Made by a program: the position numbers and the translations under genes. Positions 11,025-21,240 of a DNA stretch of 64,000 nucleotides are shown piece by piece. The notes below the pieces were generated by a model that searched no databases, was not told where the DNA came from, and was given only the letters and a program-made list of their open reading frames with translations. The stretch's first letter is position 1. Each line of letters opens with the position of its first letter. Where the stretch lies: the NCBI GenBank assembly GCA_029783825.1, contig JAREIK010003431.1, positions 1,066,674-1,130,673 on the forward strand, given 5' to 3'. This stretch comes from Sapria himalayana. Taxonomy: Eukaryota; Streptophyta; Magnoliopsida; Malpighiales; Rafflesiaceae.

Positions 11025-11347
11025 TGTTGTTTTAGAACAACTATTCCTTGTTTAATACAAGGAATTATCAAGAACAGAAGCAAGAACAGAGAAGAAGATG
11101 AAGAACAGAAGAGAAGAAGGAGAGGAGAGAAATCGCGCAACAAGAACCAATATCAAAGTACTCAATAAAAATTATTTAGCCAGTGGCTAGGTAAAAAAAA
11201 ACAACAGGCTTTTATATCCATCCGATAATTAAAAACAGAGGAATTTATTAAAGAGATACTTTACAGTAATACACCGATAATTGCTCATTAATGGCATATT
11301 GATAATTTCGCTCTAAATCTATCAACTTAACGAACAGCCCGTCAACA
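11025..11347 (-). repeat. copia 2 5' LTR
   Basis: On the minus strand it runs TGTTGACGAAC to GAACAACA-type ends (TG...CA). A TATA-like box lies at 11208-11219. An inverted repeat TTCCTTG/CAAGGAA lies near the transcript-side end. It matches 6425-6747 over its full length with no indel. Confidence 0.95.
11208..11219 (-). promoter_or_regulatory. TATA-like box of the copia 2 LTR
   Basis: The minus strand reads GGATATAAAAGC, about 130 bp into the LTR. The 3' LTR has the same box at 6608-6619. This is the expected position for the U3/R promoter of a copia element. Confidence 0.6.
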
Positions 11348-12300
11348 GTAATGTCAGCTGTGAATTGATGTTACAGTTACACTCACCACACACACGCGCA
11401 CACACACGCACACACACACACACACACGTGCACATACGCGAGCGCACACACGTGCACATACGCGCGCGCGCACACGTGCACATACTCGCGCGCGCACACA
11501 CCCACCTAGGGTTCACACGCCCCTTCCGTTTGATATCATATTAAAAAAATAAAAGTAATTCATTCCTATATATATAACTAGGGTTGAGGCAACCCATATG
11601 CTTGGTGCTCCCATCCAAATAAAACAAACAAAAAAATGATAGTAAAATAAAATAAAACTAGTAGCTTGATGTCACTGTAGCACGCATAACTCATTTTGAC
11701 AGTGCTCTCCAATGCAGATACAATGTTGATACAATGTCTGACTCATTCTTTACTCCACGTCCACTTCAATGTTGATACAGTGTCTTAGCTTTTCACATAA
11801 TTTTTTTTTAAACTAAAATTTATATTTGAGAAGGCTGTGACAAGTTTGTATACAGCTGATTATCGCATGTCCAATACTCTTTTTTCTCTTTTATCTGGGA
11901 CAGAGATAAATCAATGCAGCATGAGTCATGATGGATAGAGTTTGTTGTGGTGAATAAAGATGGAGCATGTTGCCATTGGGTCGGTGAAAATCATGTACAA
12001 TCTGTAATAGGACTGAACCATGCATGCAAATTTTATGTTTTAAATACGAAGTAGTCCAAGCTGATCAGAATTAAAATTTAGGAACAGTTTTTTGCATGTT
12101 TCTTTTTGTTTTGTCAAGCTTATCTATGCACATATATACATACACCAACGGGAAAAAGCATTTTGGATTAGTGATTAATGGGAGGCCCAAGCCTGCTTGA
12201 TCACATTGCTGGCTATCTCTTTGCATTATTCCACTTGTTTCGTGTCTACTAGATGATGATAATTTTATTGATCAATAAATTTCTGGATTTTTTTTCCCAG
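11348..12300 (+). other. Intron or upstream sequence of the kinase exon, with a CA/CG microsatellite
   Basis: It begins at the GTAAT duplication of copia 2. Interrupted CA, CG and GCGCGCAC repeats fill 11,388-11,499. The rest is AT-rich and has no exon-like open frame. It ends with a pyrimidine-rich tract and TTTTTTTTCCCAG, a good splice acceptor at 12,300. No kinase N-lobe is encoded here. Confidence 0.7.
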
Positions 12301-13102
12301 GTTCTATGCATCAGAAGTGGTGGCGGCACTAGAGTACTTACACATGTTGGGGATTGTGTACCGTGATCTCAAACCTGAAAATGTTCTTGTACGATCAGAT
12401 GGGCATATAATGCTCACCGACTTTGATCTCTCGCTGAGGTGTGATGATTGCGTGTCCACGCCACAAATTTATCTTGATCAGCACCGGGCTGTTGTGGCCT
12501 CAAAAACCAATCCCCGGCTTGATCAACGTCACTTTTCTTCTGCTTCCTGCATGATCCCCAGCTGTATTGTCCCAGCCGTATCTTGTTTCAACCCAAAACG
12601 AAAATGGAAAAAGAAGACACCACGCCATTGCGCCCCCGAATTTGTGGTGGAGCCTCTTGAAATGAAATCAATGTCATTTGTTGGTACTCATGAGTATTTA
12701 GCACCAGAAGTTGTGTCCGGCGAAGGGCACGGAAGTCCTGTGGATTGGTGGACTCTTGGCATATTTATGTTTGAACTATTTTGCGGGATCACTCCGTTCA
12801 GAGGTTTGGACCACGAGTTAACTTTGGCAAATATTATCGCTCGAGCTCTTGAGTTTCCCAAAGAACCAGCAGTGCCTGCCATGGCAAGAGACCTCATTTT
12901 GCAGCTGTTGGTGAAGGATCCGGTGAGGCGAATGGGGTCTTCCCATGGAGCTTCTTCAGTTAAGAATCACCCTTTCTTCCGAGGGGTCAATTGGGCCCTG
13001 CTGAGGTGTACTAGCCCACCATATACTCCTCCTCCCTATGGTAGAAATCATGTTTCGGATGAAATTAATGTGGATGGCTTACTTACTATAGACTTCTTTT
13101 AG
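12301..13102 (+). CDS. AGCVIII protein kinase, PINOID-like, last exon
   Basis: The frame opens straight after an acceptor at 12300. One base completes a codon, then FYASEVVAALEYLHMLG runs without a stop to TAG at 13100-13102 (about 266 residues). Motifs in order: YRDLKPEN (catalytic loop, residues 20-27), DFDLS (40-44, the Asp-Phe-Asp variant typical of plant AGCVIII kinases), an ~80-residue insertion with basic CFNPKRKWKKK, then SFVGTHEYLAPE (activation loop with the PDK1-type Ser), VDWWTLGIFMFEL and HPFFRGVNWALLR. It ends in a hydrophobic IDFF tail. The insertion and the PEFVVEP-type lead-in suggest the PINOID/PID2 group, which phosphorylates PIN auxin carriers at the plasma membrane; that assignment is inference. 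The P-loop, ATP-binding Lys and C-helix Glu belong to an upstream exon not seen in this window. All visible catalytic residues are kept, so the exon appears constrained. Truncated pseudogene status cannot be excluded. Confidence 0.88.
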
Positions 13103-13135
13103 CAAGCAGTTGCTGTTGGTTTATGGGAAGGTACT

Positions 13136-13141
13136 AATAAA
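13136..13141 (+). terminator. Candidate polyadenylation signal of the kinase gene
   Basis: AATAAA lies 34 nt after the kinase stop codon. The position is plausible but short for a plant 3' UTR. Confidence 0.4.
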
Positions 13142-14929
13142 GACTACACGGTACGCACTCATATATATATATATCTCTCTCTCTCTCTTTTTTCAGAGCA
13201 TAGATTGGCATTCTTACTGGGTAGTCAAATGCTAGGAAATTTTGATGCTCATAATTTAGCCACTCGGTATATTTGATAATTTTGCAGATGTTTGAAATGT
13301 TTGAGCGGTGTCAAGTATCATGAAAAATTCTTGAGTGATACAGATTCTTTGAAATTTCATATCAAAATTTGATTTTTTGATTTTAGATGCATTTTATCTT
13401 TTTTTTTATCTAAAAAAAATTGTACTCAATGTACATGATTCTTGTTTAGCGTAGGGTGGGAGAAAGATTAAAATCTCAACAATAAATAATCTTATTCCTA
13501 AAAATTAGAGATGCTTTGTCTGCGAAGTCTTTAATCTGAAATCTATTATTCTTAGACGAAAGTATTTGATATTGTATCGCATGTCCTTTGTTTCAAAAAA
13601 ACATGAAGCTTTCATCTTTTCTTAATTACATTTAAATTATTTGTAAATTATTTGCAAGAAAAAATAAGACATGACATGGAACTATTATTATTTAAATATT
13701 TTACAAAGTGTTTCACATTTTCTCATCCTTTGTTATTCCTTTATTATATTTTTTTTGATAAAAATATATTTTAGTATAAGTAAAACAAATGGGAAATTTA
13801 TGTGAATATACATATTTAAAAAAAAATTAAACAAAAAAAAATCTTACATTTTGAATTTAGCAAAAATTATATCAAACTTAAAAATAGAGTTTTGGTATAC
13901 CCTATTATGAAAATCTAAAATTAATCTTCCACATCTCATGTTAGCAGGTCATGACATATAAAAAAATAAAAAAAAATTCAAATTAAAAACTTAATTGTCT
14001 ACACACACACACACACACACACACACCATATATATCCCAATAAAAATATTTATGAAAGTATTTTTGAACATACATAATATATATATATATATTATCTTAA
14101 TACATGTGTTACATATATACATATTATATTTATTATATATATACACAAAGTATATATGTGGTGTATATAAGTGTATACATGTATATACATAGTATATACA
14201 TATATAATAAGTATCTACATGGTGACTATACAGTCACCATATATACTCAATGATTATACATATATATACATAGATCACTATAATATTTTATTGTGAACTA
14301 TCATTTTTTTTAATTTATTCTTTTTGGAATAAATAATAAACATTGCATCTCTCGGGTGCTCTATAGAACAAAAAAAAATGAATTCATGCCACTCTCCCTC
14401 TTCTGCTCCATGAAACTTGCATGTTACATCTTGATTGGATACAAATGGAAAGATTCATGGCTTATCAAAATCTCTAGAAGACATATATGCAGATGGATAA
14501 TCATATAGTGATTAGGTCTTGGGCAAGTTCACTAATGTTGGTGTGGTGAGTTTGTGTGCCTGTTTAGGTTCACTACAATTACTAAAATAAGTTCATACAA
14601 ATTAGTGAAAGGATTGAGGTTCAATATGATAGTTTACAATACCTTGATAGATTCCAATGAAAAATGTGGTGAACTATGTACCTCTAATTGTTTGTTTAGT
14701 CAGTTGGATGTTAGAGATGTTATTGAAATATAATATGTAATAATAATTTAAAATACTAAAATAGAACATTCTTTAGTAATAATTTAATAAATTTGATGAT
14801 AAAATAAAAATAAGTTATTGATACTTGAGATTTAGGTTAATACAAGTAAGGATATATACTTTTTTTGAAGATGAAAGAGTGTTCCCAAAAATATTTTTGA
14901 TGTGCACAAGAGATACTTCACACCTATCA
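13142..14929. other. Intergenic AT-rich DNA with microsatellites
   Basis: It holds a TA/CT microsatellite at about 13,160-13,190, a (CA)n run at 14,000-14,026 and TA-rich runs to 14,280. From about 14,500 it may be the decayed 3' LTR of copia 3, but no boundary is visible. Confidence 0.5.
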
Positions 14930-15149
14930 TATTCTCTGACTTGAAGTTTATCGTTCATTTGTTGTTGTGTCTGTCAGACCAATAGAAAATTGATGACATA
15001 TGCGCTTGTCTCTCTTAAATGGTTTGGTAAGTATATTGACTAAGTTGTCCTCCATATGGATTATATGTAAATTCATATTTCATCCTTTTATCTTTTTTTG
15101 TACCAAGTATATTATATTTTAATATATAGTGTCTTTTAGTGAAATATTA
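14930..15149 (-). pseudogene. copia 3 RNase H C-terminal end
   Basis: The minus strand reads EDNLVNILTKPFKRDK around 15,015-15,060, the classic end of copia RNase H (usual form DQLADIFTKPL). Upstream of this in the minus sense the frame is broken, then the Harbinger element intervenes at 15,150. Confidence 0.75.
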
Positions 15150-16065
15150 GGTACTGTTTGGTTTGATGTTTTTTCATTTTCATTTTCCTATTTTCGTGTT
15201 TTCCCAGAAAAATTGTTTGGGTGCTTATTTTCATTTTTCATTTTTGAGAAAACATGGGCTTGTTTTTAAGAAAAGGAGAGAACGATAAAAAGTCGTTCTC
15301 TCCCTTTGCCAGAGAATGCTCCAGCCCTCGTTCTCCATCTGATTTCGCGTGTGATTCCTCCCTTGGGTATGTGGTTGTGGATTTGCTTGGCTCTCTCCTT
15401 GCTTCTGCTTGTCTCCAGTTGCTTGCGTAATGTCATTGAGCGAAGTATTGGGGTACTAAAAGTAAGATTTTCAATTATGAAGCACATGTCTAGCTATTCA
15501 TTGCGGAGACAATGTCTAATTCCTATAGCTTATTGCACTTACACAATTTTATTCGACGCCATCATGCATTAGATACATTATTCATGAAGTACAGTACAGA
15601 ACAAATGCTGATGCACAATGATGAAGTGGATGGTGCAGAGCAGGACTCAATTGCAGTAGATGCAAGCCAAACAGCACAAATGGGACAAATTCGTGATGAC
15701 ATAGCAGAACAAATGTGGAATGATTTTGATTAGAATCATGCATGAACTCTTTTAATTTTTATTTTGTTTAAAATTATGTATAATCTTTTTTGTCAATCAT
15801 TTTGTTTAAAATCATGCATAAATTCTTTTCTGAATGATTTTGTTCAGTTATGTATTGTTTTTTTAAGTTTATTTTAATATATAAAAATATATTTTATATT
15901 ATACATACTAAACGTATTTTTCTGTTTTCATTTTCAGCAAAACATTTTTTAGCATATACACCAAATACATTCTCTGTTTTTCAAAAAATAGTTTGAAAAC
16001 CAGAAAATGACTTCCAGCAAATGAAAAACAGAAAATAGAAAATTTTTTTCCAACCAAACATCACC
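15150..16065 (+). mobile_element. PIF/Harbinger transposon relic
   Basis: The ends GGTACTGTTTGGTTTGATG and (inverted) GGTGATGTTTGGTTGGAA are imperfect inverted repeats of the GGN-TGTTTGGTT Harbinger type. The element is flanked by the 3-bp duplication TTA at 15147-15149 and 16066-16068, diagnostic of this superfamily. It keeps only the 3' part of a transposase gene, so it is a deletion derivative. It is inserted in copia 3 RNase H. Confidence 0.88.
15418..15733 (+). pseudogene. PIF/Harbinger transposase, C-terminal remnant
   Basis: The frame reads RNVIERSIGVLKVRFSIM, the DDE_Tnp_4 segment carrying the catalytic Glu, which is retained. A frameshift near 15,540 moves the continuation LHNFIRRHHALDTLF into another frame. 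That frame stays open through IRDDIAEQMWNDFD and stops at 15,733. Both pieces match the last ~105 residues of Harbinger transposases, which cut DNA at TWA targets. The first two catalytic Asp and the partner DNA-binding protein are missing. Confidence 0.85.
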
Positions 16066-16068
16066 TTA

Positions 16069-16437
16069 GTTTTTTTATTAAGTACGGGATATTTTCTTTA
16101 TTATAAAATAAAATAATATTTTTGTTTATATTTAATCTCTCCTAATAATATTTGCAATCAAATAATTTTTTTATTAGTTTATGTAGCTGTACCATATTCT
16201 ATCTATGTCATTGAAGTAAACATAATAAATTATAATTTTGAAACGTAACTCAACTTATTTTTCAAGAGTTAAGATACCTATGGTTGACATGTTATTGTCA
16301 ATATTAATTACATAGTTTGAATCAACATAGTCTTAGACAATAATGTCTGAAACTCCATAATATATTGTAATATTTAATATATCTCAAAATTTCTTTTTAC
16401 ATAATTCTAATTTTTTTATTAGTATTCGACATGTATC
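16069..16437 (-). pseudogene. copia 3 RNase H core
   Basis: The minus strand gives RYMSNTNKK (usually RYMSNPGK), KEILRYIKYYN (usually KWILRYLKGT), DYVDSNYV (usually YVDSDYAGD) and IEYGTAT (usually AEYVAAT) in order. It is interrupted by stops. It connects to RT across the solo LTR. Confidence 0.75.
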
Positions 16438-17788
16438 TGTTAGTGATGTCATAGGGTAATGGTTTAATTATTATAACTTTCATATTTTAATAATAAATAA
16501 ATATTTTTATAATCAACTTATATTTTTAATTTAGTAATTTTTTCTAAGAATAATTAATTTCACTCATGACTATCAAGTGTATGACTTGATAGTAGAATCC
16601 CAGGCCTGACATAATATATTATTTTAAATTGTCCATGATTATTCATTATTAATGAAAAATTAATAAATTAAGATTAATATGAAGAATGATTGATAATCAT
16701 GTCCTGATCATGAATATGTGATATCAAATCACCTCATAAATACATATCAGTAAACATTATACTAATTCAATCCACCATGAGAATACTATATGGATTATAA
16801 GTCATAAGTATTTTTGTATCACAGTAATATTTTCTTTATCTTTTGATATAATAATAGGTCATTACTTGAGGAGTTTTATATTTTAATACAATTTAACATA
16901 ATCTATAATAGGTATTAATTCATGTTGTAGTTGGACATATTATAAATCTAGTAGATGAATGTGAGTGTGTGAACATATTTTCTCTTTTTTGAGAGATATC
17001 CATGGGATCCTTGACAATTGAGATTGGAATATTTGATCGTGATAAAATGAATTAATAAGGATATTAATGTTATTTGTATTATTAGTTTATATGGAGATTG
17101 AGAAATTGCATGATTAAATTTTAAAAGGATGACTTAGCTCATGCCTTGTGTTCAATTAGAATATCGTGAAATAAAAGGATTATGATTTTTATTATGAATT
17201 AGATTATGTTGAATTATTGATTTTCATATTTGATCGTGACTTAGGTCATGCCTTGTGTTCATTTAGGATATCTTGAAATAAAATGACTATGATATTTATT
17301 ATGAATTAGATTATGTTGAATTATTGATATTCATATAATTTGGATGGTTATAATATCTTGCTAGAGGCCACTTTTGATCTGAGTTCAAAATAAGTTTTAA
17401 GCCTACTGTCAATATTATGTGGACTAGGGTCACACACATAGAATAGGTTGGAAACCAATTATTTGGCTTAAAATTAATATTTAAGCCAAACTTAAAAAGA
17501 GAGATGACTAGAGTTTCTAAGAGACTCAACCATGTGCTAGCACACTTGTTTCTTAGTTTTTAGGAGGGCTTGTTCGTGTGGATGATTGTGGTGAGTGGAG
17601 AAACCATTTATACCTTTTAGTTCGGCAAGAAGGCTTAGATGCACTCATGATTTTGTGGAACAAGGATTTTATTGTGAGAATACCTTTTAGTTTTATCACT
17701 GAATCATCTAATTGTATTACATGAATTCTTGGTCATGTTAAAAGGTAATTTATTTTGTTGTTCCATTGTCCATATAGAAAACCCAACA
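16438..17788 (+). repeat. Probable solo LTR in copia 3
   Basis: The segment starts TGTTAGTGATG and ends AACCCAACA, so it has TGTTRG...CYAACA ends. It sits exactly where copia 3 coding breaks between VKIINR and RYMSN. It contains no coding. The flanking 5-mers GTATC and TCGAT do not match, so the target duplication is lost or the boundary is off by a few bases. Inside is a ~107-bp tandem duplication (17,131 and 17,238, GACTTAGSTCATGCCTTGTG). Its 3' portion resembles the solo LTR at 39,168-39,933 in style. The orientation is tentative. Confidence 0.55.
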
Positions 17789-18690
17789 TCGATTGATAAT
17801 TTTCACTATTTGCATAATATTTTATCTTAAAAAAATCATAACAATTATTAAATTTTTAATAGTTGTTGCATACGATATTGAAGACATTTTCATCCTATTT
17901 GCTTAATTGCTAGGCTTCATACATGTAGATAACTTGCATTTAATAGGCAAATGAGGTGAAATTGATTTATTATCTTGCATATTGAAGCTTTGCAATATAC
18001 TTTTTTTATATGATTCTATTATGAAAGTCAAATTTTTATATCAATTTTATCTCAGTAGATTTATATCCTTAGGATCTTATTTATCGGTCTCATATCATTC
18101 ATACTAAATTCTCTAGTCATAATAATGAAATCATAATCATGTAATACACATAAACTAAATTTTTTATATTAACATCTTGGTATTTTTTGATACCATATAA
18201 AGATTTATTTAATTTACAAACTAATTTTTATTTTTTTAAATCTTCTAGTTGTAACATGTATATCTTTTATGTTTTTCATTATTAACTATAATCATATGTA
18301 AAACATATTATCATATTCACTTGAATTGTTGTTAGTCAAATAATAGGAGCAAATATATCTTTTTTGAGCATATTATTTGACTAATAGTCATGTATGAAAT
18401 GGTTCCACTTGATTTTGTAGACCTGTATATTTTATTAGTAAACAATATAAGAACTTATATCTTGGTTCTATAAAAATTTTATAGCTCTTTATTTTTTATT
18501 AGTAAACAATATGTAATAATTTTCTCTATCATATACTTTGAGTGTCAAATTTATTTTCTCAATTCCTAATTTGATTGTCATAACTCAATTACTTTAGAGT
18601 TGTCTAATATTTGTTTAATGTGCTCTAGTAATTTATGTCTTTGTAGTTTGTTGCTAATAAAATATATAGTTTTTATATTCTCTTTTTTTT
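17789..18690 (-). pseudogene. copia 3 reverse transcriptase remnant
   Basis: The minus strand reads VCKLNKSLYGIKKYQD near 18,180-18,230 (usually KLKKSLYGLKQAPR), FAPIIxLTTIQV and KIYMLQL upstream of it, and FNMQ-like plus SYATTI (usually VPYASAVG) at 17,850-18,000. Stops are frequent. No intact YVDD could be read. Confidence 0.72.
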
Positions 18691-21240
18691 GTAGCAAAAT
18701 TGTGGGTCAAACTTTTGGATATGTGTCCGATACGTATCCAAAGATGATTGGACATATTTAAGGGACTTAAAAAAACTTATTGACTACGGCTACGACAACT
18801 CAAGTAACATCTCGCCGAAAATGCCGGCAACATTAGAATCAAATTATAGAGTTAAGGCTCACTTGTTGAAAATTAAAGAGACTAGGGTTGCATCTTGTAC
18901 TAAAGTAACGAATGAAAATTTGGTTGAGATGCAAAGGGTGATGGAGGAAGCTGAACAAATGGTGAAATAATTTAATCTTAAGCAAATTCCTTTACCCACA
19001 TCAAGCGCTACAATATCTAATTTTGAGAATTTCTCTTTTAGTGTTATTATTATTAATCCAAAAAGGAGAAAGGGGCTTATTGGATCAATTGAAAAGACAT
19101 TCAATATGAGTGTACTTGAAATTGTTGGCAATGAGATAACTAGTATGTCTTACACCGGGGGGTTTTTTTTTTCACTTTGCTAGAAATCTTTATTATGCTT
19201 GTACCTTTAAAAGTGCAAGTTAACTACCAGTGAATGTCACACTAAACTATAATGTATTAAGAATAATAATATTACATAATGAGAAGAGTAATATTGATAA
19301 TCTATTAGAACCAATCAAGAAGACTTGGAATGATAAAGGAATGAGCATTTGCAGTGATAGATGGTCAGATGCTCAAAGAAGATCACTTATTAATATCACG
19401 GCAGTTTTAGAAAGTGGACTAATTTTTGAAAGCAATAAACTATGAAAGGGAGACAAAAGATAAGTACTTTATAACTAATTTGTTGATTAATACTATACAA
19501 GAGATTGATCATCAAAAATTTGTTCAAGTTATAACTGATAATCCTGTAGTTTGCAAAGTATCAGGACACATTATAAAAACAAAGTTTTGGTATATTTTTT
19601 AGGCCCCGTGTATGATTCATACTTTAATTTTGCTTTGAAGAATATTTGTGCACCATCAACACATCTAAGATATGATGATGTGATGAAACAATGTGATTGG
19701 ATCTCTCAAGTTTCAAGTGATGTCTTTCTTATCAAGAATTTCATTATAAATCTTGCAATGAGATTGTTAATGTTTAATAATGATCAAAGTTGAAGTTATT
19801 TTCAGTAATTGATACACGTTTTGCTTTATTTATTGTTATCCTTAAACGATTTAAGACAATAAAAAAAGGCTTGAAGTAATTAGTAATAAGTGAAGAATGA
19901 GAAATGTATAAAGAAAATGATTTACTGAAAGCTAAATAAATTAAGGATAAAATCCTAAATAAAGACTTTTGGATGAATGTGGATTATATTCTCAGTTTTA
20001 TAACTCTAATGTATGAGATGCTTTGATTAGCTGATACTGACAAACTTTGTCTTCACAATATTTATGAGTGGTGGGATTCGATGATTGAAAATGTAAAAGA
20101 AGTCGTTTATAAGAAAAAACATAAAAGTTTCATAGAAAATTCAAGGTATAATTTAGATTTATTAGTTAAATATTGAAGTTTTGATTGAAAGTTTTAAATT
20201 TTTAATTATATTTAAATTTATTTGAATTGTTTTGTAATTTTACTTGTATGTTTTTTGATATTGTGAATTGAATTTTGGTAAAAAGATGAATTAAAAGTCA
20301 CACACCTTTATATCTCTTAGCTCATTTCTTGAATTCAATCTAATTTTAAGAGTTTAAATTGTAGGCTTTGATAATTTAAATATAAATGATATTCTATAAT
20401 ATTTATTTTTTTATAAATTATGTTTTAACTCAATTTATAGGTATTATAATCAACAATGACTTGATGAGTCTCATGATCGTGTTTCACCACATTTAGGTAT
20501 AAAAATTGTAAGAGAAAAAAAATATTTTGAAAGATATTTTTTGAATGAAGATAAAAGGAGGCAAACAAATGATGAGTATGCTATGTTTTCTATATTTTTG
20601 GAAAATTTTTTTAGTAGTAATTCTATCAATGATATGGGGCACACGAGTCTTATTAAATAGTGAGTTATTCATTGAACTTTTGCATCAATGTTTCTATCTA
20701 TAGCATTAAAATTATTGGGACAACCTTGTTCATCCTTATGTTGTTAAAGAAATTGGAGCATATATAATTTTATTCACTTCATTAAGAGAAATAAGTTGAT
20801 ACTACAAAAAGTTGAAGACTTAGTTTATGTCCATAACAATCTTCAACTTCTGTCAAGGAGATCTCCAAACTATAATGAAAACGAATCTAAAATGTGAGAT
20901 ATTGAAGGTGATGGTTTTGACTCAATGGATATAGATAATACTGGAATTCTTGCGGATCTTTTTTTTTTGATGGTCCTGAACTGAAAGCTATTTTATTTGA
21001 TCCAGAAAGAAATGATAATCTTTAATTTTAATATTATTTATATTTGTGTTTGAATATTTGTAAAAATAATATTTGAGTATTTTTTTATCTAAATTGATTT
21101 TTAAGGATACTATTTGTATTTTTTTATCTTATTATGTCGTATCCTAGTCATATTCGTATCCTAATTTTTTAAAATTTATAGTATCTTCATATCCCGTTAT
21201 GCTGTATTTCCATGTTCGTATCCACGTCTATGCTTCTTAG
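18691..21240 (+). mobile_element. H2 hAT transposon relic with transposase
   Basis: The right end reads TCTATGCTTCTTAG (21,227-21,240), the complement of the H2 start CTAAGAAGCATGGACATGG at 53,451. The stretch before it (TATGTCGTATCCTAG, CCACGTC) is also shared with the other H2 copies. The left end is diverged; GTGTCCGATACGTATCC near 18,725 is H2-like. A clean duplication is not visible (TTTTGTAG left, AATGTAGG right). It carries most of a DUF659/hATC transposase in degraded form and splits copia 3 between RT and integrase. Confidence 0.82.
18830..21025 (+). pseudogene. hAT transposase, BED/DUF659/hATC type, degraded
   Basis: Domains in order: the end of a BED-type N-terminal region with RVKAHLLKIK and TKVTNENLVEMQRVMEEAE (18,850-18,965); a linker with PLPTSSA; LLEPIKKTWNDKGMSICSDR and WSDAQRRSLINITAV (19,280-19,410, first catalytic Asp region); VITDNPVVCK (19,525-19,560); LKNICAP and CDWISQVSSDVFLIKNFI (19,640-19,745). 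The C-terminal dimerisation (hATC) part reads SIALKLLGQPCSSLCC, NWSIYNFIHFIKRNKL and VEDLVYVHNNLQLLSRR (20,695-20,870). The conserved GWSDAQRR has become RWSDAQRR. Numerous stops and shifts occur, so it is not functional. The middle RNase H-like part around 19,800-20,450 is poorly preserved. Confidence 0.87.

Larger units (their letters stand above)
6425..11347 (-). mobile_element. Nearly complete Ty1/copia retrotransposon, copia 2
   Basis: Two 323-bp direct repeats (6425-6747, 11025-11347) bound the element, with a perfect 5-bp duplication GTAAT at 6420-6424 and 11348-11352. It is read on the minus strand: 5' LTR at the right, then PBS, gag, protease, integrase, RT, RNase H, PPT and 3' LTR. 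By eye the LTRs differ at about 16 positions (roughly 95% identity), so it is the youngest datable insertion here. Gag-protease-integrase remains in one reading frame broken by point stops. RT has more damage and an altered active site. It is non-autonomous as it stands. It lies 0.95 kb upstream of the kinase exon in antisense orientation. Confidence 0.97.

Noticed and set aside
1..12300. First exon of the kinase
   Set aside because: I looked on the plus strand for a glycine-rich loop and the VAIK-type Lys followed by an exon end before FYASEV. None was found; the only proteins are transposon-derived.
16438..17788. Claiming a full retrotransposon here
   Set aside because: TG...CA ends and LTR-like composition but no internal coding, PBS or second LTR; at most a solo LTR.
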